Below are positions 18,874-27,307 of a stretch of DNA of 64,000 nucleotides, one piece after another (position 1 is the first letter of the stretch; the number at the start of each line of letters is the position of its first letter). The position numbers and the translations under genes were made by a program. Below the pieces are notes generated by a model, which was given only the letters and a program-made list of their open reading frames with translations, ran no database searches and was not told the DNA's origin. The stretch comes from Seonamhaeicola sp. (GTDB lineage Bacteria; Bacteroidota; Bacteroidia; Flavobacteriales; Flavobacteriaceae). The DNA is taken from assembly GCF_028281565.1 (NCBI RefSeq), contig NZ_JANQJQ010000013.1, forward strand, positions 180,846-244,845, given 5' to 3'.

Positions 18874-21159
18874 TTATCTTATTACTCTGTCAATCACATG
18901 TACAACACCATTTATAGCCTGAATGTCTACTAAGGATGTAACTATATTGCTTGTTCCGTTACTATTTGTCAGCGTAAAATTGGTATTGTCTGCCGTTATA
19001 TCGCCACCTAAAGTAGTTACGGTTCCGTTTGGTAATCCACTGGATTGTACATTCGCGTTAACAATATGTAACAACAGAACGGAATCCACAGTACCGGTAG
19101 GAATATCTGTTAAAGCACCTGCTCCCAAGTCCGTTAATAAATTTCCGAAAGCATCATTAGTAGGAGCGAATACCGTAAATGGTCCGGCAGAAGCATCAGA
19201 TACTGTAGCTATATAAGGAACAGTAGGTGTACCTGTATCGGCATAAGCCAGGGTTGCAACTAAAGTTGATAATGCGGGATTACTGGTTGCAAAAGTTGCT
19301 ATGGTAGGCAATCCAATAACTTTATCTACGGCATGGATAACACCGTTAGCTGCTACCACATCCGGTAAAGCTACTGTTGAAACACCATTGAACATAACGC
19401 CATTAGATGTATCGAAGTAGATACTCATGGGGTTATCACCTGCACCGGTTGCACTGGTATTAGAATATCCTGAACCGGCATTTACCAAATCTGTTGAAAA
19501 CGTGGTTCCACCCAGGACATGGTTCAATAATACTTGTGAAAGCGCATCGGTTGGAACATCGCCTAAAGAAGCAAAATTATTATCGGCTAAGAAGCTTGTA
19601 AAGCCATCATTTACCGGTGCTAACACAGTAAATGGACCATCACCGCTTAGTACATTAACCAAATCTCCGTCTGCTGCAGTTAAAGCCGCTACCAAATTAC
19701 TAAAAGAAGGGTTAGCTAAGGCATGATCAACTACACTTGGTAACCCAATCACTTTATCTACTATGTGAATGACACCGTTTGTTGCTTCAATATCTGCAGA
19801 ACTAACGGTTGAAATACCATTGAACATAACACCATTAGACGTATCGTAATAAATACTCATATTCATATCTCCGGCTCCCATGGCATTGGTATTAGCATAC
19901 CCTGACCCACCGGCTATTAAATCTCCCGACATAACTTTTCCGGTAATTACATGATTTAATAATACCTGAGCTAAAATATCTGTTGGAACATCGCCTAAAG
20001 AAGCGAAATTATTATCAGCTAAGAAGGTTGCAAAAGCCTCATTTGTAGGAGCGAGTACTGTAAATTCGGTAGTACCGTTTAAAATAGAAACCAGATCACC
20101 ATCGGCTGCCTGAAGCGCTGCCAGAAGGCTACTAAGGCTTTCATTAGCTGCTACTTTACCCGCTATGGTGTTTGGAATATTAGGTAAAACCACCTTATCT
20201 ATTACGTGAATCACGCCATTTGCTGCTTGAACATCAACCACTTGTATATCACTAACTCTTCCATTGGCGTCCGTCAGTGTTGCACCTCCTGTAACATTAG
20301 CCGTAATATCGCCACCCAGCGTAGAAACGGTCATGTTATCCATTAGATCGGATGAAAGTACATTGGCTCCGGCAACTGCATGCAGGTCTAAAGTAGCTTT
20401 TAATGTCGGTTCATCGATATCTCCTAATGAATTTGCTCCCAGTTCCGTCAGTAAATCTGCAAAAGCTTGATTTGTAGGAGCAAAAACTGTGAATGGTGCC
20501 GGATCCGTACCATTTGGTGTGGATAAAGCCGAAACGTAATCAAACGTAAGATCTGATCGGGTTAATGCTGACACTAAAATTGAAAAATCATCATTAGTTG
20601 TTGCAAAGTCAACTAAAGATGGCAAACCAATCACTTTATCAACAACATGGATCACACCATTGGTGGCATCAATATCAGGAGTTGTAACCATAGACATACC
20701 ATTCAGTGTAACACCACCTGCTGTATTTATGTATATACTCAAGTTAGCTCCGGTTGTAGCTTCGGTAGCTAAAGTTTTTCCGTATCCTGTTGATAATGAG
20801 CCGGAAACCAGCTCACCTGATATCACATGGTTTAACAATACCTGTGTTAATACAGGTTGAGGAACATCTTCCAAGCTTGCAAAGTTATTATCTGCCAAGA
20901 ATTGCGCAAAGGCATCGTTGGTAGGAGCAAACACTGTAAAAGAAGCTGTTGGGTCATCCAGAACGGCTGCAAGGTTTCCTTCTGCTGCCAGCAGTGCTTG
21001 AACCAAAATGCTTAAATCTGGTGTTGCAACTGCAAGTTCTGTAATAGTTTCTGGGGTTTTTTGAACAACAGTATTATCGTCATCATCACTACATGATATT
21101 ACAATGAATGTAGCTAATAACAGTAAAGTTGTTCGTGCTAAGGCTGCTAATGTTTTCAT
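18874..21159 (-). CDS. FAS1 (fasciclin) five-domain lipoprotein
   Basis: This 761-residue envelope protein has a lipobox ending ISCSDDDDN (Cys23) and five FAS1 domains. Their FTVFAPTN/FTVLAPTN signatures fall near residues 70, 210, 365, 505 and 675, and each domain ends in NGVIHVIDKVI or a close variant. FAS1 domains mediate adhesion and protein-protein contacts at the cell surface. Domains 1, 3 and 4 share near-identical phrases (LADNNFASLGDVPTD, QVLLNHVI), which points to recent internal duplication. The upstream region carries three TTTTGTTTRAC boxes around the promoter. A decayed FAS1 fragment lies just downstream. The biological role is unknown; a light- or stress-induced lipoprotein is an inference. 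Confidence 0.9.
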   Translation of the reverse strand: MKTLAALARTTLLLLATFIVISCSDDDDNTVVQKTPETITELAVATPDLSILVQALLAAEGNLAAVLDDPTASFTVFAPTNDAFAQFLADNNFASLEDVPQPVLTQVLLNHVISGELVSGSLSTGYGKTLATEATTGANLSIYINTAGGVTLNGMSMVTTPDIDATNGVIHVVDKVIGLPSLVDFATTNDDFSILVSALTRSDLTFDYVSALSTPNGTDPAPFTVFAPTNQAFADLLTELGANSLGDIDEPTLKATLDLHAVAGANVLSSDLMDNMTVSTLGGDITANVTGGATLTDANGRVSDIQVVDVQAANGVIHVIDKVVLPNIPNTIAGKVAANESLSSLLAALQAADGDLVSILNGTTEFTVLAPTNEAFATFLADNNFASLGDVPTDILAQVLLNHVITGKVMSGDLIAGGSGYANTNAMGAGDMNMSIYYDTSNGVMFNGISTVSSADIEATNGVIHIVDKVIGLPSVVDHALANPSFSNLVAALTAADGDLVNVLSGDGPFTVLAPVNDGFTSFLADNNFASLGDVPTDALSQVLLNHVLGGTTFSTDLVNAGSGYSNTSATGAGDNPMSIYFDTSNGVMFNGVSTVALPDVVAANGVIHAVDKVIGLPTIATFATSNPALSTLVATLAYADTGTPTVPYIATVSDASAGPFTVFAPTNDAFGNLLTDLGAGALTDIPTGTVDSVLLLHIVNANVQSSGLPNGTVTTLGGDITADNTNFTLTNSNGTSNIVTSLVDIQAINGVVHVIDRVIR

Positions 21160-21182
21160 GATTAAAAAATTTAAATTATCAT

Positions 21183-21260
21183 TTTGTTTGACAAATTTAT
21201 AAAAAAGTTAAACAAAAATCCAAATTTTGTTTCAAAAAAATTTAAAAAAGTTAAACAAAA
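21183..21260 (-). promoter_or_regulatory. FAS1 promoter with three TTTTGTTTRAC boxes
   Basis: On the minus strand a -7 element TAAATTTG (21192-21199) has a TTTG about 21 bases upstream. The motif TTTTGTTTAACTTTTTT occurs twice (box cores 21207-21217 and 21250-21260). An inverted partner, TTTTGTTTGAC on the plus strand, is at 21183-21193. One direct copy falls in the -33/-7 spacer, the position typical of MerR-family operators. The identity of the regulator is inferred. Confidence 0.55.
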
Positions 21261-21318
21261 TGATTTTTTGAAGATTTCTCATGATGCTTTTTTGGTATCA
21301 ATTTGTTTAGAGAATATG

Positions 21319-21326
21319 TATCTTTG
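21319..21326 (+). promoter_or_regulatory. Probable -7 element of mnmA promoter
   Basis: TATCTTTG matches TAnnTTTG. A TTG at 21292-21294 stands 24 bases upstream, slightly wide. The ATG follows 18 bases downstream. Confidence 0.45.
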
Positions 21327-21344
21327 TAGCCTAATTTAATTAAC

Positions 21345-22532
21345 ATGAAACGTGTCATTATAGGGCTTTCAGGGGGAGTGGATTCCAGTGTTGCTGCTTA
21401 TCTATTAAAGCAGCAGGGTTATGAGGTTATTGGTCTGTTCATGAAAAACTGGCACGATGATTCTGTGACCATTTCTAATGAATGTCCCTGGTTAGATGAT
21501 AGTAACGACGCCATGTTAGTGGCCGAAAGATTAGGCATTCCTTTTCAAACAGTAGACCTAAGTGAGCAATATAAAGAACGCATAGTAGACTATATGTTCA
21601 ACGAATATGAAAAGGGAAGAACGCCTAACCCGGACGTACTTTGCAACAGGGAGATCAAGTTTGATGTGTTTATGAAGATAGCCCTGGATCTGGACGCAGA
21701 TTATGTAGCTACCGGTCATTATTGTAGAAAAGGTGTTATTGAGAAAGATGGCGAAGAAGTGTATCAGTTACTTGCCGGGGTAGATAATAATAAGGACCAA
21801 TCGTATTTTTTATGCCAGTTGTCCCAGGAACAATTATCTAAAGCACTATTCCCTATTGGAGCATTAACAAAACCGGAAGTTAGAGATATTGCTAATGACA
21901 TAGGGCTGGTTACTGCTGATAAAAAAGACTCTCAGGGACTTTGTTTTATTGGTAAAGTAAAATTGCCTAACTTTTTACAACAACAGTTAAAACCAAAAGA
22001 AGGGGTTATAGTGGAAATTCCTAAAGAACAGGAAATTTTCAATCAGGAGCAACCTGAATTCACTTCGGAAGTAGACAAATTGGAATACCTGTCAAGAAAA
22101 ATTGATTACAAAGTGGAGTTTGGAAAGATTGTTGGCAAGCATCAGGGGGCTCATTATTTTACCAAAGGTCAAAGAAAGGGATTAGCAGTTGGCGGAACCG
22201 TTGAACCATTATTCGTTATTGATACTAATGTTGAAGACAATGTTATTTATACAGGTCAGGGAAAAGAGCATCCCGGATTATTAAAGAAAGCATTGTTCGT
22301 TAGCAATGATGAATTACATTGGATTCGGGAAGACCTTGCATTAAAGGTAGATGAAACCTTAAAAGTGGAAGCCAGAATTCGATACAGGCAACCACTTCAA
22401 AAAGCAACTTTGCATAAAGTGGATTCCGGGTTATATGTTGAATTTGAAGCCTATCAATCAGCTATTACCGAAGGGCAGTTTGTTGCCTGGTATATAAACG
22501 ATGAACTTTTGGGTTCCGGCGTTATTTCTTAA
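21345..22532 (+). CDS. mnmA: tRNA-specific 2-thiouridylase MnmA
   Basis: This 395-residue enzyme adds sulfur to U34 of Lys, Glu and Gln tRNAs. The PP-loop [10 protein letters not shown] is at 9-18. The two catalytic cysteines are Cys100 ([12 protein letters not shown]) and Cys200 ([10 protein letters not shown]), and the C-terminal beta-barrel ends in a [10 protein letters not shown] segment. An insertion around 225-250 lengthens it relative to E. coli MnmA. It is followed after nine bases by the nitronate monooxygenase-like gene, so the two are probably co-transcribed. Confidence 0.96.
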   Translation: MKRVIIGLSGGVDSSVAAYLLKQQGYEVIGLFMKNWHDDSVTISNECPWLDDSNDAMLVAERLGIPFQTVDLSEQYKERIVDYMFNEYEKGRTPNPDVLCNREIKFDVFMKIALDLDADYVATGHYCRKGVIEKDGEEVYQLLAGVDNNKDQSYFLCQLSQEQLSKALFPIGALTKPEVRDIANDIGLVTADKKDSQGLCFIGKVKLPNFLQQQLKPKEGVIVEIPKEQEIFNQEQPEFTSEVDKLEYLSRKIDYKVEFGKIVGKHQGAHYFTKGQRKGLAVGGTVEPLFVIDTNVEDNVIYTGQGKEHPGLLKKALFVSNDELHWIREDLALKVDETLKVEARIRYRQPLQKATLHKVDSGLYVEFEAYQSAITEGQFVAWYINDELLGSGVIS

Positions 22533-22541
22533 CTTTCAAAT

Positions 22542-23489
22542 ATGCCAAATAGAATTACCGAACTTTTTAATATTCAATATCCCATTGTTCAGGCCGGAAT
22601 GGTTTGGAACAGTGGATGGCGTTTAGCATCTGCAGCGAGCAACTCAGGGATTTTAGGACTTATTGGAGCCGGGTCCATGTATCCGGATGTGCTTAGAGAG
22701 CATATTCAAAAGTGTAAAAAAGCTACCGATAAACCTTTTGGGGTCAACGTTCCAATGTTATATCCAAATATCCGGGAAATTATGGATATTATTGTTGAAG
22801 AAGGCGTTAAGATCGTTTTTACTTCTGCAGGAAACCCTAAGACCTGGACCTCCTGGTTACAGGAAAAAGGTATTACAGTAGTCCATGTGGTTAGTAGTGT
22901 AAAGTTTGCTCTAAAAGCACAAGAAGCCGGAGTTGATGCTATTGTTGCAGAAGGTTTTGAGGCCGGTGGACATAACGGACGTGATGAAACTACAACCTTA
23001 ACTTTAATTCCTATGGTTAAGGAACATATTAAAATCCCGTTAATTGCGGCAGGAGGTATAGCAACCGGTAGTGCTATGTTAGCTACTATGATTTTAGGAG
23101 CCGATGGGGTTCAAATAGGAAGCCGTTTTGTTGCCAGTGAAGAAAGTTCGGCACACCAAGCGTTTAAGCAGGTGGTTGTTGACGCCAAAGAAGGTGATAC
23201 GCAGTTAACTTTAAAGGAATTAGCACCTGTAAGACTCATAAAAAATAAGTTTTACGATGAAGTTGAAGCACTTTATAAAACAGGCCCTACCGTGGCTCAA
23301 CTAAAAGAACTGTTGGGAAGAGCGCGTGCCAAAAAGGGTATGTTTGAAGGCGATTTAGATAATGGTGAACTGGAGATAGGACAAATTTCAGGGTTAATTC
23401 ATGATATAAAACCAACATCTCAAATTGTTAAGGATATTATTGAGGAGTTTAAATTAGCAAAAATAGAGATTGACCAAATTATATTATAA
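22542..23489 (+). CDS. Nitronate monooxygenase / FabK-like FMN protein
   Basis: This 315-residue TIM-barrel flavoprotein has the family signatures YPIVQAGMVW (substrate/FMN side), FGVNVPML, AEGFEAGGHNG (about 137-147, where the His corresponds to the catalytic base of nitronate monooxygenases) and the phosphate-binding IAAGGIATG and GADGVQIGSRF. Members oxidise nitronates such as propionate-3-nitronate, or act as FabK enoyl-ACP reductases, and the sequence alone does not separate these. It lies directly behind mnmA, and its end overlaps the open frame of the FkbM gene. Confidence 0.85.
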   Translation: MPNRITELFNIQYPIVQAGMVWNSGWRLASAASNSGILGLIGAGSMYPDVLREHIQKCKKATDKPFGVNVPMLYPNIREIMDIIVEEGVKIVFTSAGNPKTWTSWLQEKGITVVHVVSSVKFALKAQEAGVDAIVAEGFEAGGHNGRDETTTLTLIPMVKEHIKIPLIAAGGIATGSAMLATMILGADGVQIGSRFVASEESSAHQAFKQVVVDAKEGDTQLTLKELAPVRLIKNKFYDEVEALYKTGPTVAQLKELLGRARAKKGMFEGDLDNGELEIGQISGLIHDIKPTSQIVKDIIEEFKLAKIEIDQIIL

Positions 23490-24294
23490 TGTCTATTTAA
23501 ATGAAGTAAATTTGAATAATTCCATTATATCTAAAGTATTTTATAGAATTTCTAAGGTAAAATTGATACCAAAATGGATAAGGTCATTAGGTGTTATTCA
23601 GTTGGTAAAACTACATGCAAATTTTAAAACTAATAATGGTGAAAATATTAGGCTTAAGGTTAAAGGGTATGATAACCCAATTTATTTAAGGCCTAATACA
23701 ACGGATTTGAGAATATTTCGACAACTTTTTATTGAAGAAGAATATAATGTTGATATCCCTTTTAAGGTTAAAACTATTGTTGATGCTGGAGCCAATTGTG
23801 GGTATTCCCTAGTGTATTTTGCAAATAAATTTAAGGGAGCCAAAATAATAGCTATAGAACCAGAAAGCTCTAATATTGAAATGATTAAAATGAATATTTC
23901 CAATTATAGAAATATTGAAGTTATTCAAGGCGGTCTATGGGATAAGAGTTGTAGCTTAATGATCGTAAATAAAAATGCCGGCAAATGGGCCTTTAAAGTA
24001 AGTGAAACCACTGAAGATAAGGCTGAGTTTATGGGGATCTCTTTGGAAGATATTATGAGCACATATAAACTAGAGTCTATAGATTTGTTAAAAATGGATA
24101 TTGAGGGTTCTGAAAAAGCTGTTTTTTTAAATCATTATGAAAATTGGCTTCCGAAAACTAGATTTGGTCTTTTGGAAATACATGAAAGTTATGAAAAAGG
24201 AATAACATCCTTAGTATATGATAGGCTTAATAAATATAATTTTGAGATTTCTCAGTCCGGAGAAAATTTAGTTTTTAAAAATATAAAAGTTTGA
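23470..24294 (+). CDS. FkbM family methyltransferase, start uncertain
   Basis: This is a SAM-dependent methyltransferase of the FkbM type. The SAM motif is TIVDAGANCGYSLVYF, the acidic loop is IIAIEPESSN, and ESIDLLKMDIEGSE is typical of the family. The frame has no ATG before about residue 138, which is inside the domain. The start must therefore be TTG at 23470 (overlapping the previous gene by 20 bases), TTG at 23512, or another non-ATG codon. The gene is more AT-rich than its neighbours, with AAT, ATA and TTA codons dominant, which suggests later acquisition. Family targets include sugars and small metabolites; none is indicated here. Confidence 0.72.
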   Translation: MTKLYYNVYLNEVNLNNSIISKVFYRISKVKLIPKWIRSLGVIQLVKLHANFKTNNGENIRLKVKGYDNPIYLRPNTTDLRIFRQLFIEEEYNVDIPFKVKTIVDAGANCGYSLVYFANKFKGAKIIAIEPESSNIEMIKMNISNYRNIEVIQGGLWDKSCSLMIVNKNAGKWAFKVSETTEDKAEFMGISLEDIMSTYKLESIDLLKMDIEGSEKAVFLNHYENWLPKTRFGLLEIHESYEKGITSLVYDRLNKYNFEISQSGENLVFKNIKV

Positions 24295-24354
24295 GTTGTC
24301 TACTTCATTAGTAGATTGGAAAAAGTCTAAATAAAGAAAGTTGTTTTGTTAAGT

Positions 24355-24384
24355 AAAAAGGAGGAAATAATTTCCTCCTTTTTA
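24355..24384. terminator. Terminator after FkbM gene
   Basis: GGAGGAAA and TTTCCTCC form a stem around TAA, flanked by A and T runs, so it can work in both directions. The remaining 24385-24588 is AT-rich, and I see no gene in it. Confidence 0.8.
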
Positions 24385-24588
24385 ATATCGAAACGTTTAA
24401 GCTGTAATTTTTAATCCCTATAAAATAAAAGCCGAATGTTTCTATAATATCGTAATCATATAAATGATTCTATATTGACGTAGATTAACGGCGCTCAAAT
24501 GTATAAAAAATAACCACCTAATTATATGAAAGTTATATGAAGTTATTAACATATGTTAATTGTGAGATTTTGAACTAATTTTATAAAA

Positions 24589-24620
24589 TTGGTTAATGCC
24601 AAAGCTAAAGGTTACTTTTG
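24589..24620 (+). promoter_or_regulatory. Promoter of MATE gene (TTG-N21-TACTTTTG)
   Basis: TTG is at 24589-24591 and TACTTTTG at 24613-24620, with a 21-base spacer, a full match to the Bacteroidota sigma consensus. The ATG at 24625 lies four bases after the -7 box, so the mRNA must be leaderless or nearly so. This rules out the longer frame that opens at the TTG. Confidence 0.75.
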
Positions 24621-24624
24621 CATC

Positions 24625-26010
24625 ATGCAATTACAAAACTATACCAGGGAATTTAAGTACAATTGGCAGTTAGCGGCTCCTGTTATGTTAGGTATGCTGG
24701 GGCATACCTTTGTTAGTTTTGTAGATAATATCATGGTAGGGCAGTTGGGGACTGCAGAACTGGCTGCCGTGTCTTTAGGTAATAGTTTTATGTTTATTGC
24801 TATGTCTTTGGGTATTGGTTTTTCAACGGCCATAACACCTTTAATTGCTGAAGCGGATGCCGCAGAGGACTTTTTAAAAGGGAAATCGTCTTTTAAGCAC
24901 GGCTTGTTTTTATGTACGGTTTTAGGGGTATTGCTCTTTTTACTGGTATTTTTTGCCAAACCACTCATGTATTTTATGAAACAACCGCCCGAAGTAGTTG
25001 AATTGGCAATTCCGTATTTGGATTTAGTAGCATTTTCTTTAATTCCCTTGATTGTTTTTCAAGCCTTTAAACAATTTAGTGACGGGCTATCCATGACTAA
25101 ATACCCTATGTATGCTACGCTTTTGGCAAACATCATAAACGTATTATTAAATTATGTTCTGATCTTTGGAAAACTTGGCTTTCCCGCCTTAGGCATTGTA
25201 GGGGCGGCTTACGGAACATTGATTTCCAGGTTTATAATGGTTGGGTATTTATGGTATTTGTTGAGAGGAAAAGAAAAATCAAAAGGCTTTGTAACCAACA
25301 TTAAATTCTTTGTGCTTGATAGATTAATGATAAAAAAGATCCTTAATTTGGGAACACCCAGCGCCATGCAAATGCTTTTCGAAGTAGCCATCTTTACAGC
25401 TGCTATTTGGTTGAGCGGACTATTAGGGAAAAACCCTCAGGCAGCAAACCAGATTGCCCTAAACCTGTCGTCAATGACTTTTATGGTGGCTATGGGATTA
25501 AGTGTGGCTTCTATGATTAGAGTAGGAAATCAGAAAGGGTTGCAGAAGTATTTTGAGTTACGCAGAATTGCTTTTTCTTTATTCCTAATGGGAACCATAC
25601 TGGCTTTTGGATTTGCTATTATTTTCTTTGCATTTCATAATTATTTACCGCGATTATACGTTGATTTTGACGATGCCAAAAACTTAGCAGATAACACTGA
25701 AGTACTGGCTATAGCATCAAAGTTGTTAATTACAGCAGCCATTTTTCAAATAAGTGACAGTATTCAAGTCATTGTTTTGGGAGCATTGCGAGGGTTGCAG
25801 GATGTAAAGATCCCTACGCTTATTACGTTTATATCCTATTGGTTGGTTGGGTTTCCGGTTAGTTGGTTTTTTGGAAAAGCAGATGCTTATGGTAGTTTTG
25901 GCATTTGGTTGGGCTTGTTAGCAGGTTTATCAACCGCTGCCATTTTATTGTATATTCGATTTAATTATTTAACTAAAAAGTTGATATCCCAAAAGGTACA
26001 AGTGCACTGA
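24625..26010 (+). CDS. MATE family efflux transporter
   Basis: This 461-residue inner-membrane protein has 12 predicted TM helices and the MATE signature at the N-terminus (PVMLGMLGHTFVSFVDNIMVGQLGTAELAAVSLGNS), repeated in the second half (GTPSAMQMLFEVAIFTAAIWL...NQIALNLSSM). It exports drugs or metabolites in exchange for Na+ or H+. The start is set at ATG 24625 because a good promoter lies immediately upstream. It is followed after 32 bases by the four-helix-bundle gene. Confidence 0.9.
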   Translation: MQLQNYTREFKYNWQLAAPVMLGMLGHTFVSFVDNIMVGQLGTAELAAVSLGNSFMFIAMSLGIGFSTAITPLIAEADAAEDFLKGKSSFKHGLFLCTVLGVLLFLLVFFAKPLMYFMKQPPEVVELAIPYLDLVAFSLIPLIVFQAFKQFSDGLSMTKYPMYATLLANIINVLLNYVLIFGKLGFPALGIVGAAYGTLISRFIMVGYLWYLLRGKEKSKGFVTNIKFFVLDRLMIKKILNLGTPSAMQMLFEVAIFTAAIWLSGLLGKNPQAANQIALNLSSMTFMVAMGLSVASMIRVGNQKGLQKYFELRRIAFSLFLMGTILAFGFAIIFFAFHNYLPRLYVDFDDAKNLADNTEVLAIASKLLITAAIFQISDSIQVIVLGALRGLQDVKIPTLITFISYWLVGFPVSWFFGKADAYGSFGIWLGLLAGLSTAAILLYIRFNYLTKKLISQKVQVH

Positions 26011-26042
26011 AGTGTCTTAAGTATTTAAAGTTACCAAATCCT

Positions 26043-26393
26043 ATGACAAATAAAGAATTTGCGGTTCAATTGGAAAAACGTACTGTAGCGTTTGCCATTA
26101 ATGTTATAAATTTATCATCTAGTCTGCCAAATAATCCGGAAGGTTTGGTATTGAGAAATCAATTAACCAAATCGGGAACAAGTGTTGGCGCAAATTATAG
26201 AGAGGCAAACCGGTCTAGAAGTCCAAAAGACTTTAAAAACAAGATAAAGATTAGTTTAGGAGAGGCATCAGAAACGGACTATTGGTTGGAAATAATTGAA
26301 GCATTAAGTTGGGGCAACGAAAGTTTAAAAGATTTAAGAACAGAAGCCAAAGAACTTCTGGCTATTTTCACTTCAATAGCAAACAAACTATAA
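26043..26393 (+). CDS. Four-helix bundle protein (S23/IVP-like)
   Basis: This 116-residue all-helical protein belongs to the S23-like family often encoded in 23S rRNA intervening sequences and related to the Avd proteins of retroelements. Family landmarks are VINLSSSLPNNPEGLVLRNQLTKSGTSVGANYREANRS and the later SLGEASETDYWLEII. Here it is not in an rRNA gene but stands alone after a MATE gene. Sequences of 17 bases at 26016-26032 and 26425-26441 on either side are inverted copies of each other (15 of 17). The molecular role is unknown. Confidence 0.82.
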   Translation: MTNKEFAVQLEKRTVAFAINVINLSSSLPNNPEGLVLRNQLTKSGTSVGANYREANRSRSPKDFKNKIKISLGEASETDYWLEIIEALSWGNESLKDLRTEAKELLAIFTSIANKL

Positions 26394-26491
26394 AAAAAAA
26401 TCTAAAGTTGAATTGAAAACTCAAAACTTTAAGTACTTTAGTCTGCACATAACTTTAGTGCATTTAAGGCACTTGTAACTTAGAACTTATA

Positions 26492-26719
26492 ATGTCTCTT
26501 CCAAAATTTATTTTAGGCGATAATACCGAGTTTCCCAACGCTATTTATGTCATTCATACGGAATTTCCAAGATTCATCATTAATCTTGAAAACGATGCAG
26601 TGGAATGGTTTGAAGATTTTGATGCTGAAGACCAGAAGGAACTGGAAACAGAAACTGAGAATGCCATTAAATTAGCAACGGCCTTCTACGATAGCGAAAT
26701 TGCAAAGTATGACGATTAA
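26492..26719 (+). CDS. Small acidic conserved protein
   Basis: This 75-residue protein is strongly acidic in its second half (WFEDFDAEDQKELETETENA) with no signal peptide or TM segment, so it is probably cytoplasmic. It opens with FILGDNTEFPNAIYVIHTEFPRFIINLENDAVEW. It lies 18 bases upstream of the PAP2 gene on the same strand, and the two are likely co-transcribed. I recognise no named family; it looks like a lineage-specific protein of flavobacteria. Confidence 0.72.
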   Translation: MSLPKFILGDNTEFPNAIYVIHTEFPRFIINLENDAVEWFEDFDAEDQKELETETENAIKLATAFYDSEIAKYDD

Positions 26720-26737
26720 GATTTTGAATTTTCTAAG

Positions 26738-27307
26738 ATGCTAGAAAAGATTTTACAGTACGATACGGAGTTATTTTTATTCTTAAACAATTTAGGAACT
26801 GAAACCTGGGATGGACTTTGGTTACTGATAACAGACAAACTTACATTCATTCCATTATATGCGTTGTTATTGTTTTTATTATATAAAAAATATGGGTGGA
26901 AAGCACTATTGGTTTTTGTAGTGGTTGTTGCTTTAATGATAACGTTTACTGACCAAATCACTAATGTGTTTAAACGTGGATTTGAAAGACCTAGACCATG
27001 CCGTGAAACAGATTTAATAGACCAAATGCGCTTTATAGCGGTACGTTGTGGTAAGTATGGTTTCTTTTCCGGGCATTCATCAAACTCAATGGCAGCTGCT
27101 GTTTTTGCCGGTTTATTGCTTAGACCATTCTACAAAAATGCTATTTTTATTTTATTGTTTTGGAGTGCCGTGGTGGCATACAGTAGAATTTATGTAGGCG
27201 TACATTACCCAACGGATATTGTTTGTGGTTTAACTTTTGGAGCTATTTCGGGATTTATTTTTTATAAGTTGTCGAAGTTTTTACTTAAAAAGTTTGCCAT
27301 TACTTAA
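26738..27307 (+). CDS. PAP2 family membrane phosphatase
   Basis: This 189-residue integral membrane protein carries the three phosphatase motifs: KRGFERPRP (motif I, K..RP), FSGHSSNS (motif II, SGH) and SRIYVGVHYPTDIVCG (motif III, SR..H..D). It has about five TM helices. PAP2 enzymes dephosphorylate lipid phosphates such as undecaprenyl diphosphate or phosphatidylglycerol phosphate at the outer face of the inner membrane; the substrate here is not known. Its stop overlaps the converging meaB stop by four bases. Confidence 0.9.
   Translation: MLEKILQYDTELFLFLNNLGTETWDGLWLLITDKLTFIPLYALLLFLLYKKYGWKALLVFVVVVALMITFTDQITNVFKRGFERPRPCRETDLIDQMRFIAVRCGKYGFFSGHSSNSMAAAVFAGLLLRPFYKNAIFILLFWSAVVAYSRIYVGVHYPTDIVCGLTFGAISGFIFYKLSKFLLKKFAIT

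Noticed and set aside
18937-21160. Several long plus-strand open frames within the FAS1 gene
   Set aside because: They are antisense to repeated FAS1 domains, have biased composition and recur at the same position in each domain, so they are shadows.
26043-26393. Diversity-generating retroelement (Avd gene)
   Set aside because: No reverse transcriptase or template/variable repeat pair is found nearby; only the small helical protein is present.
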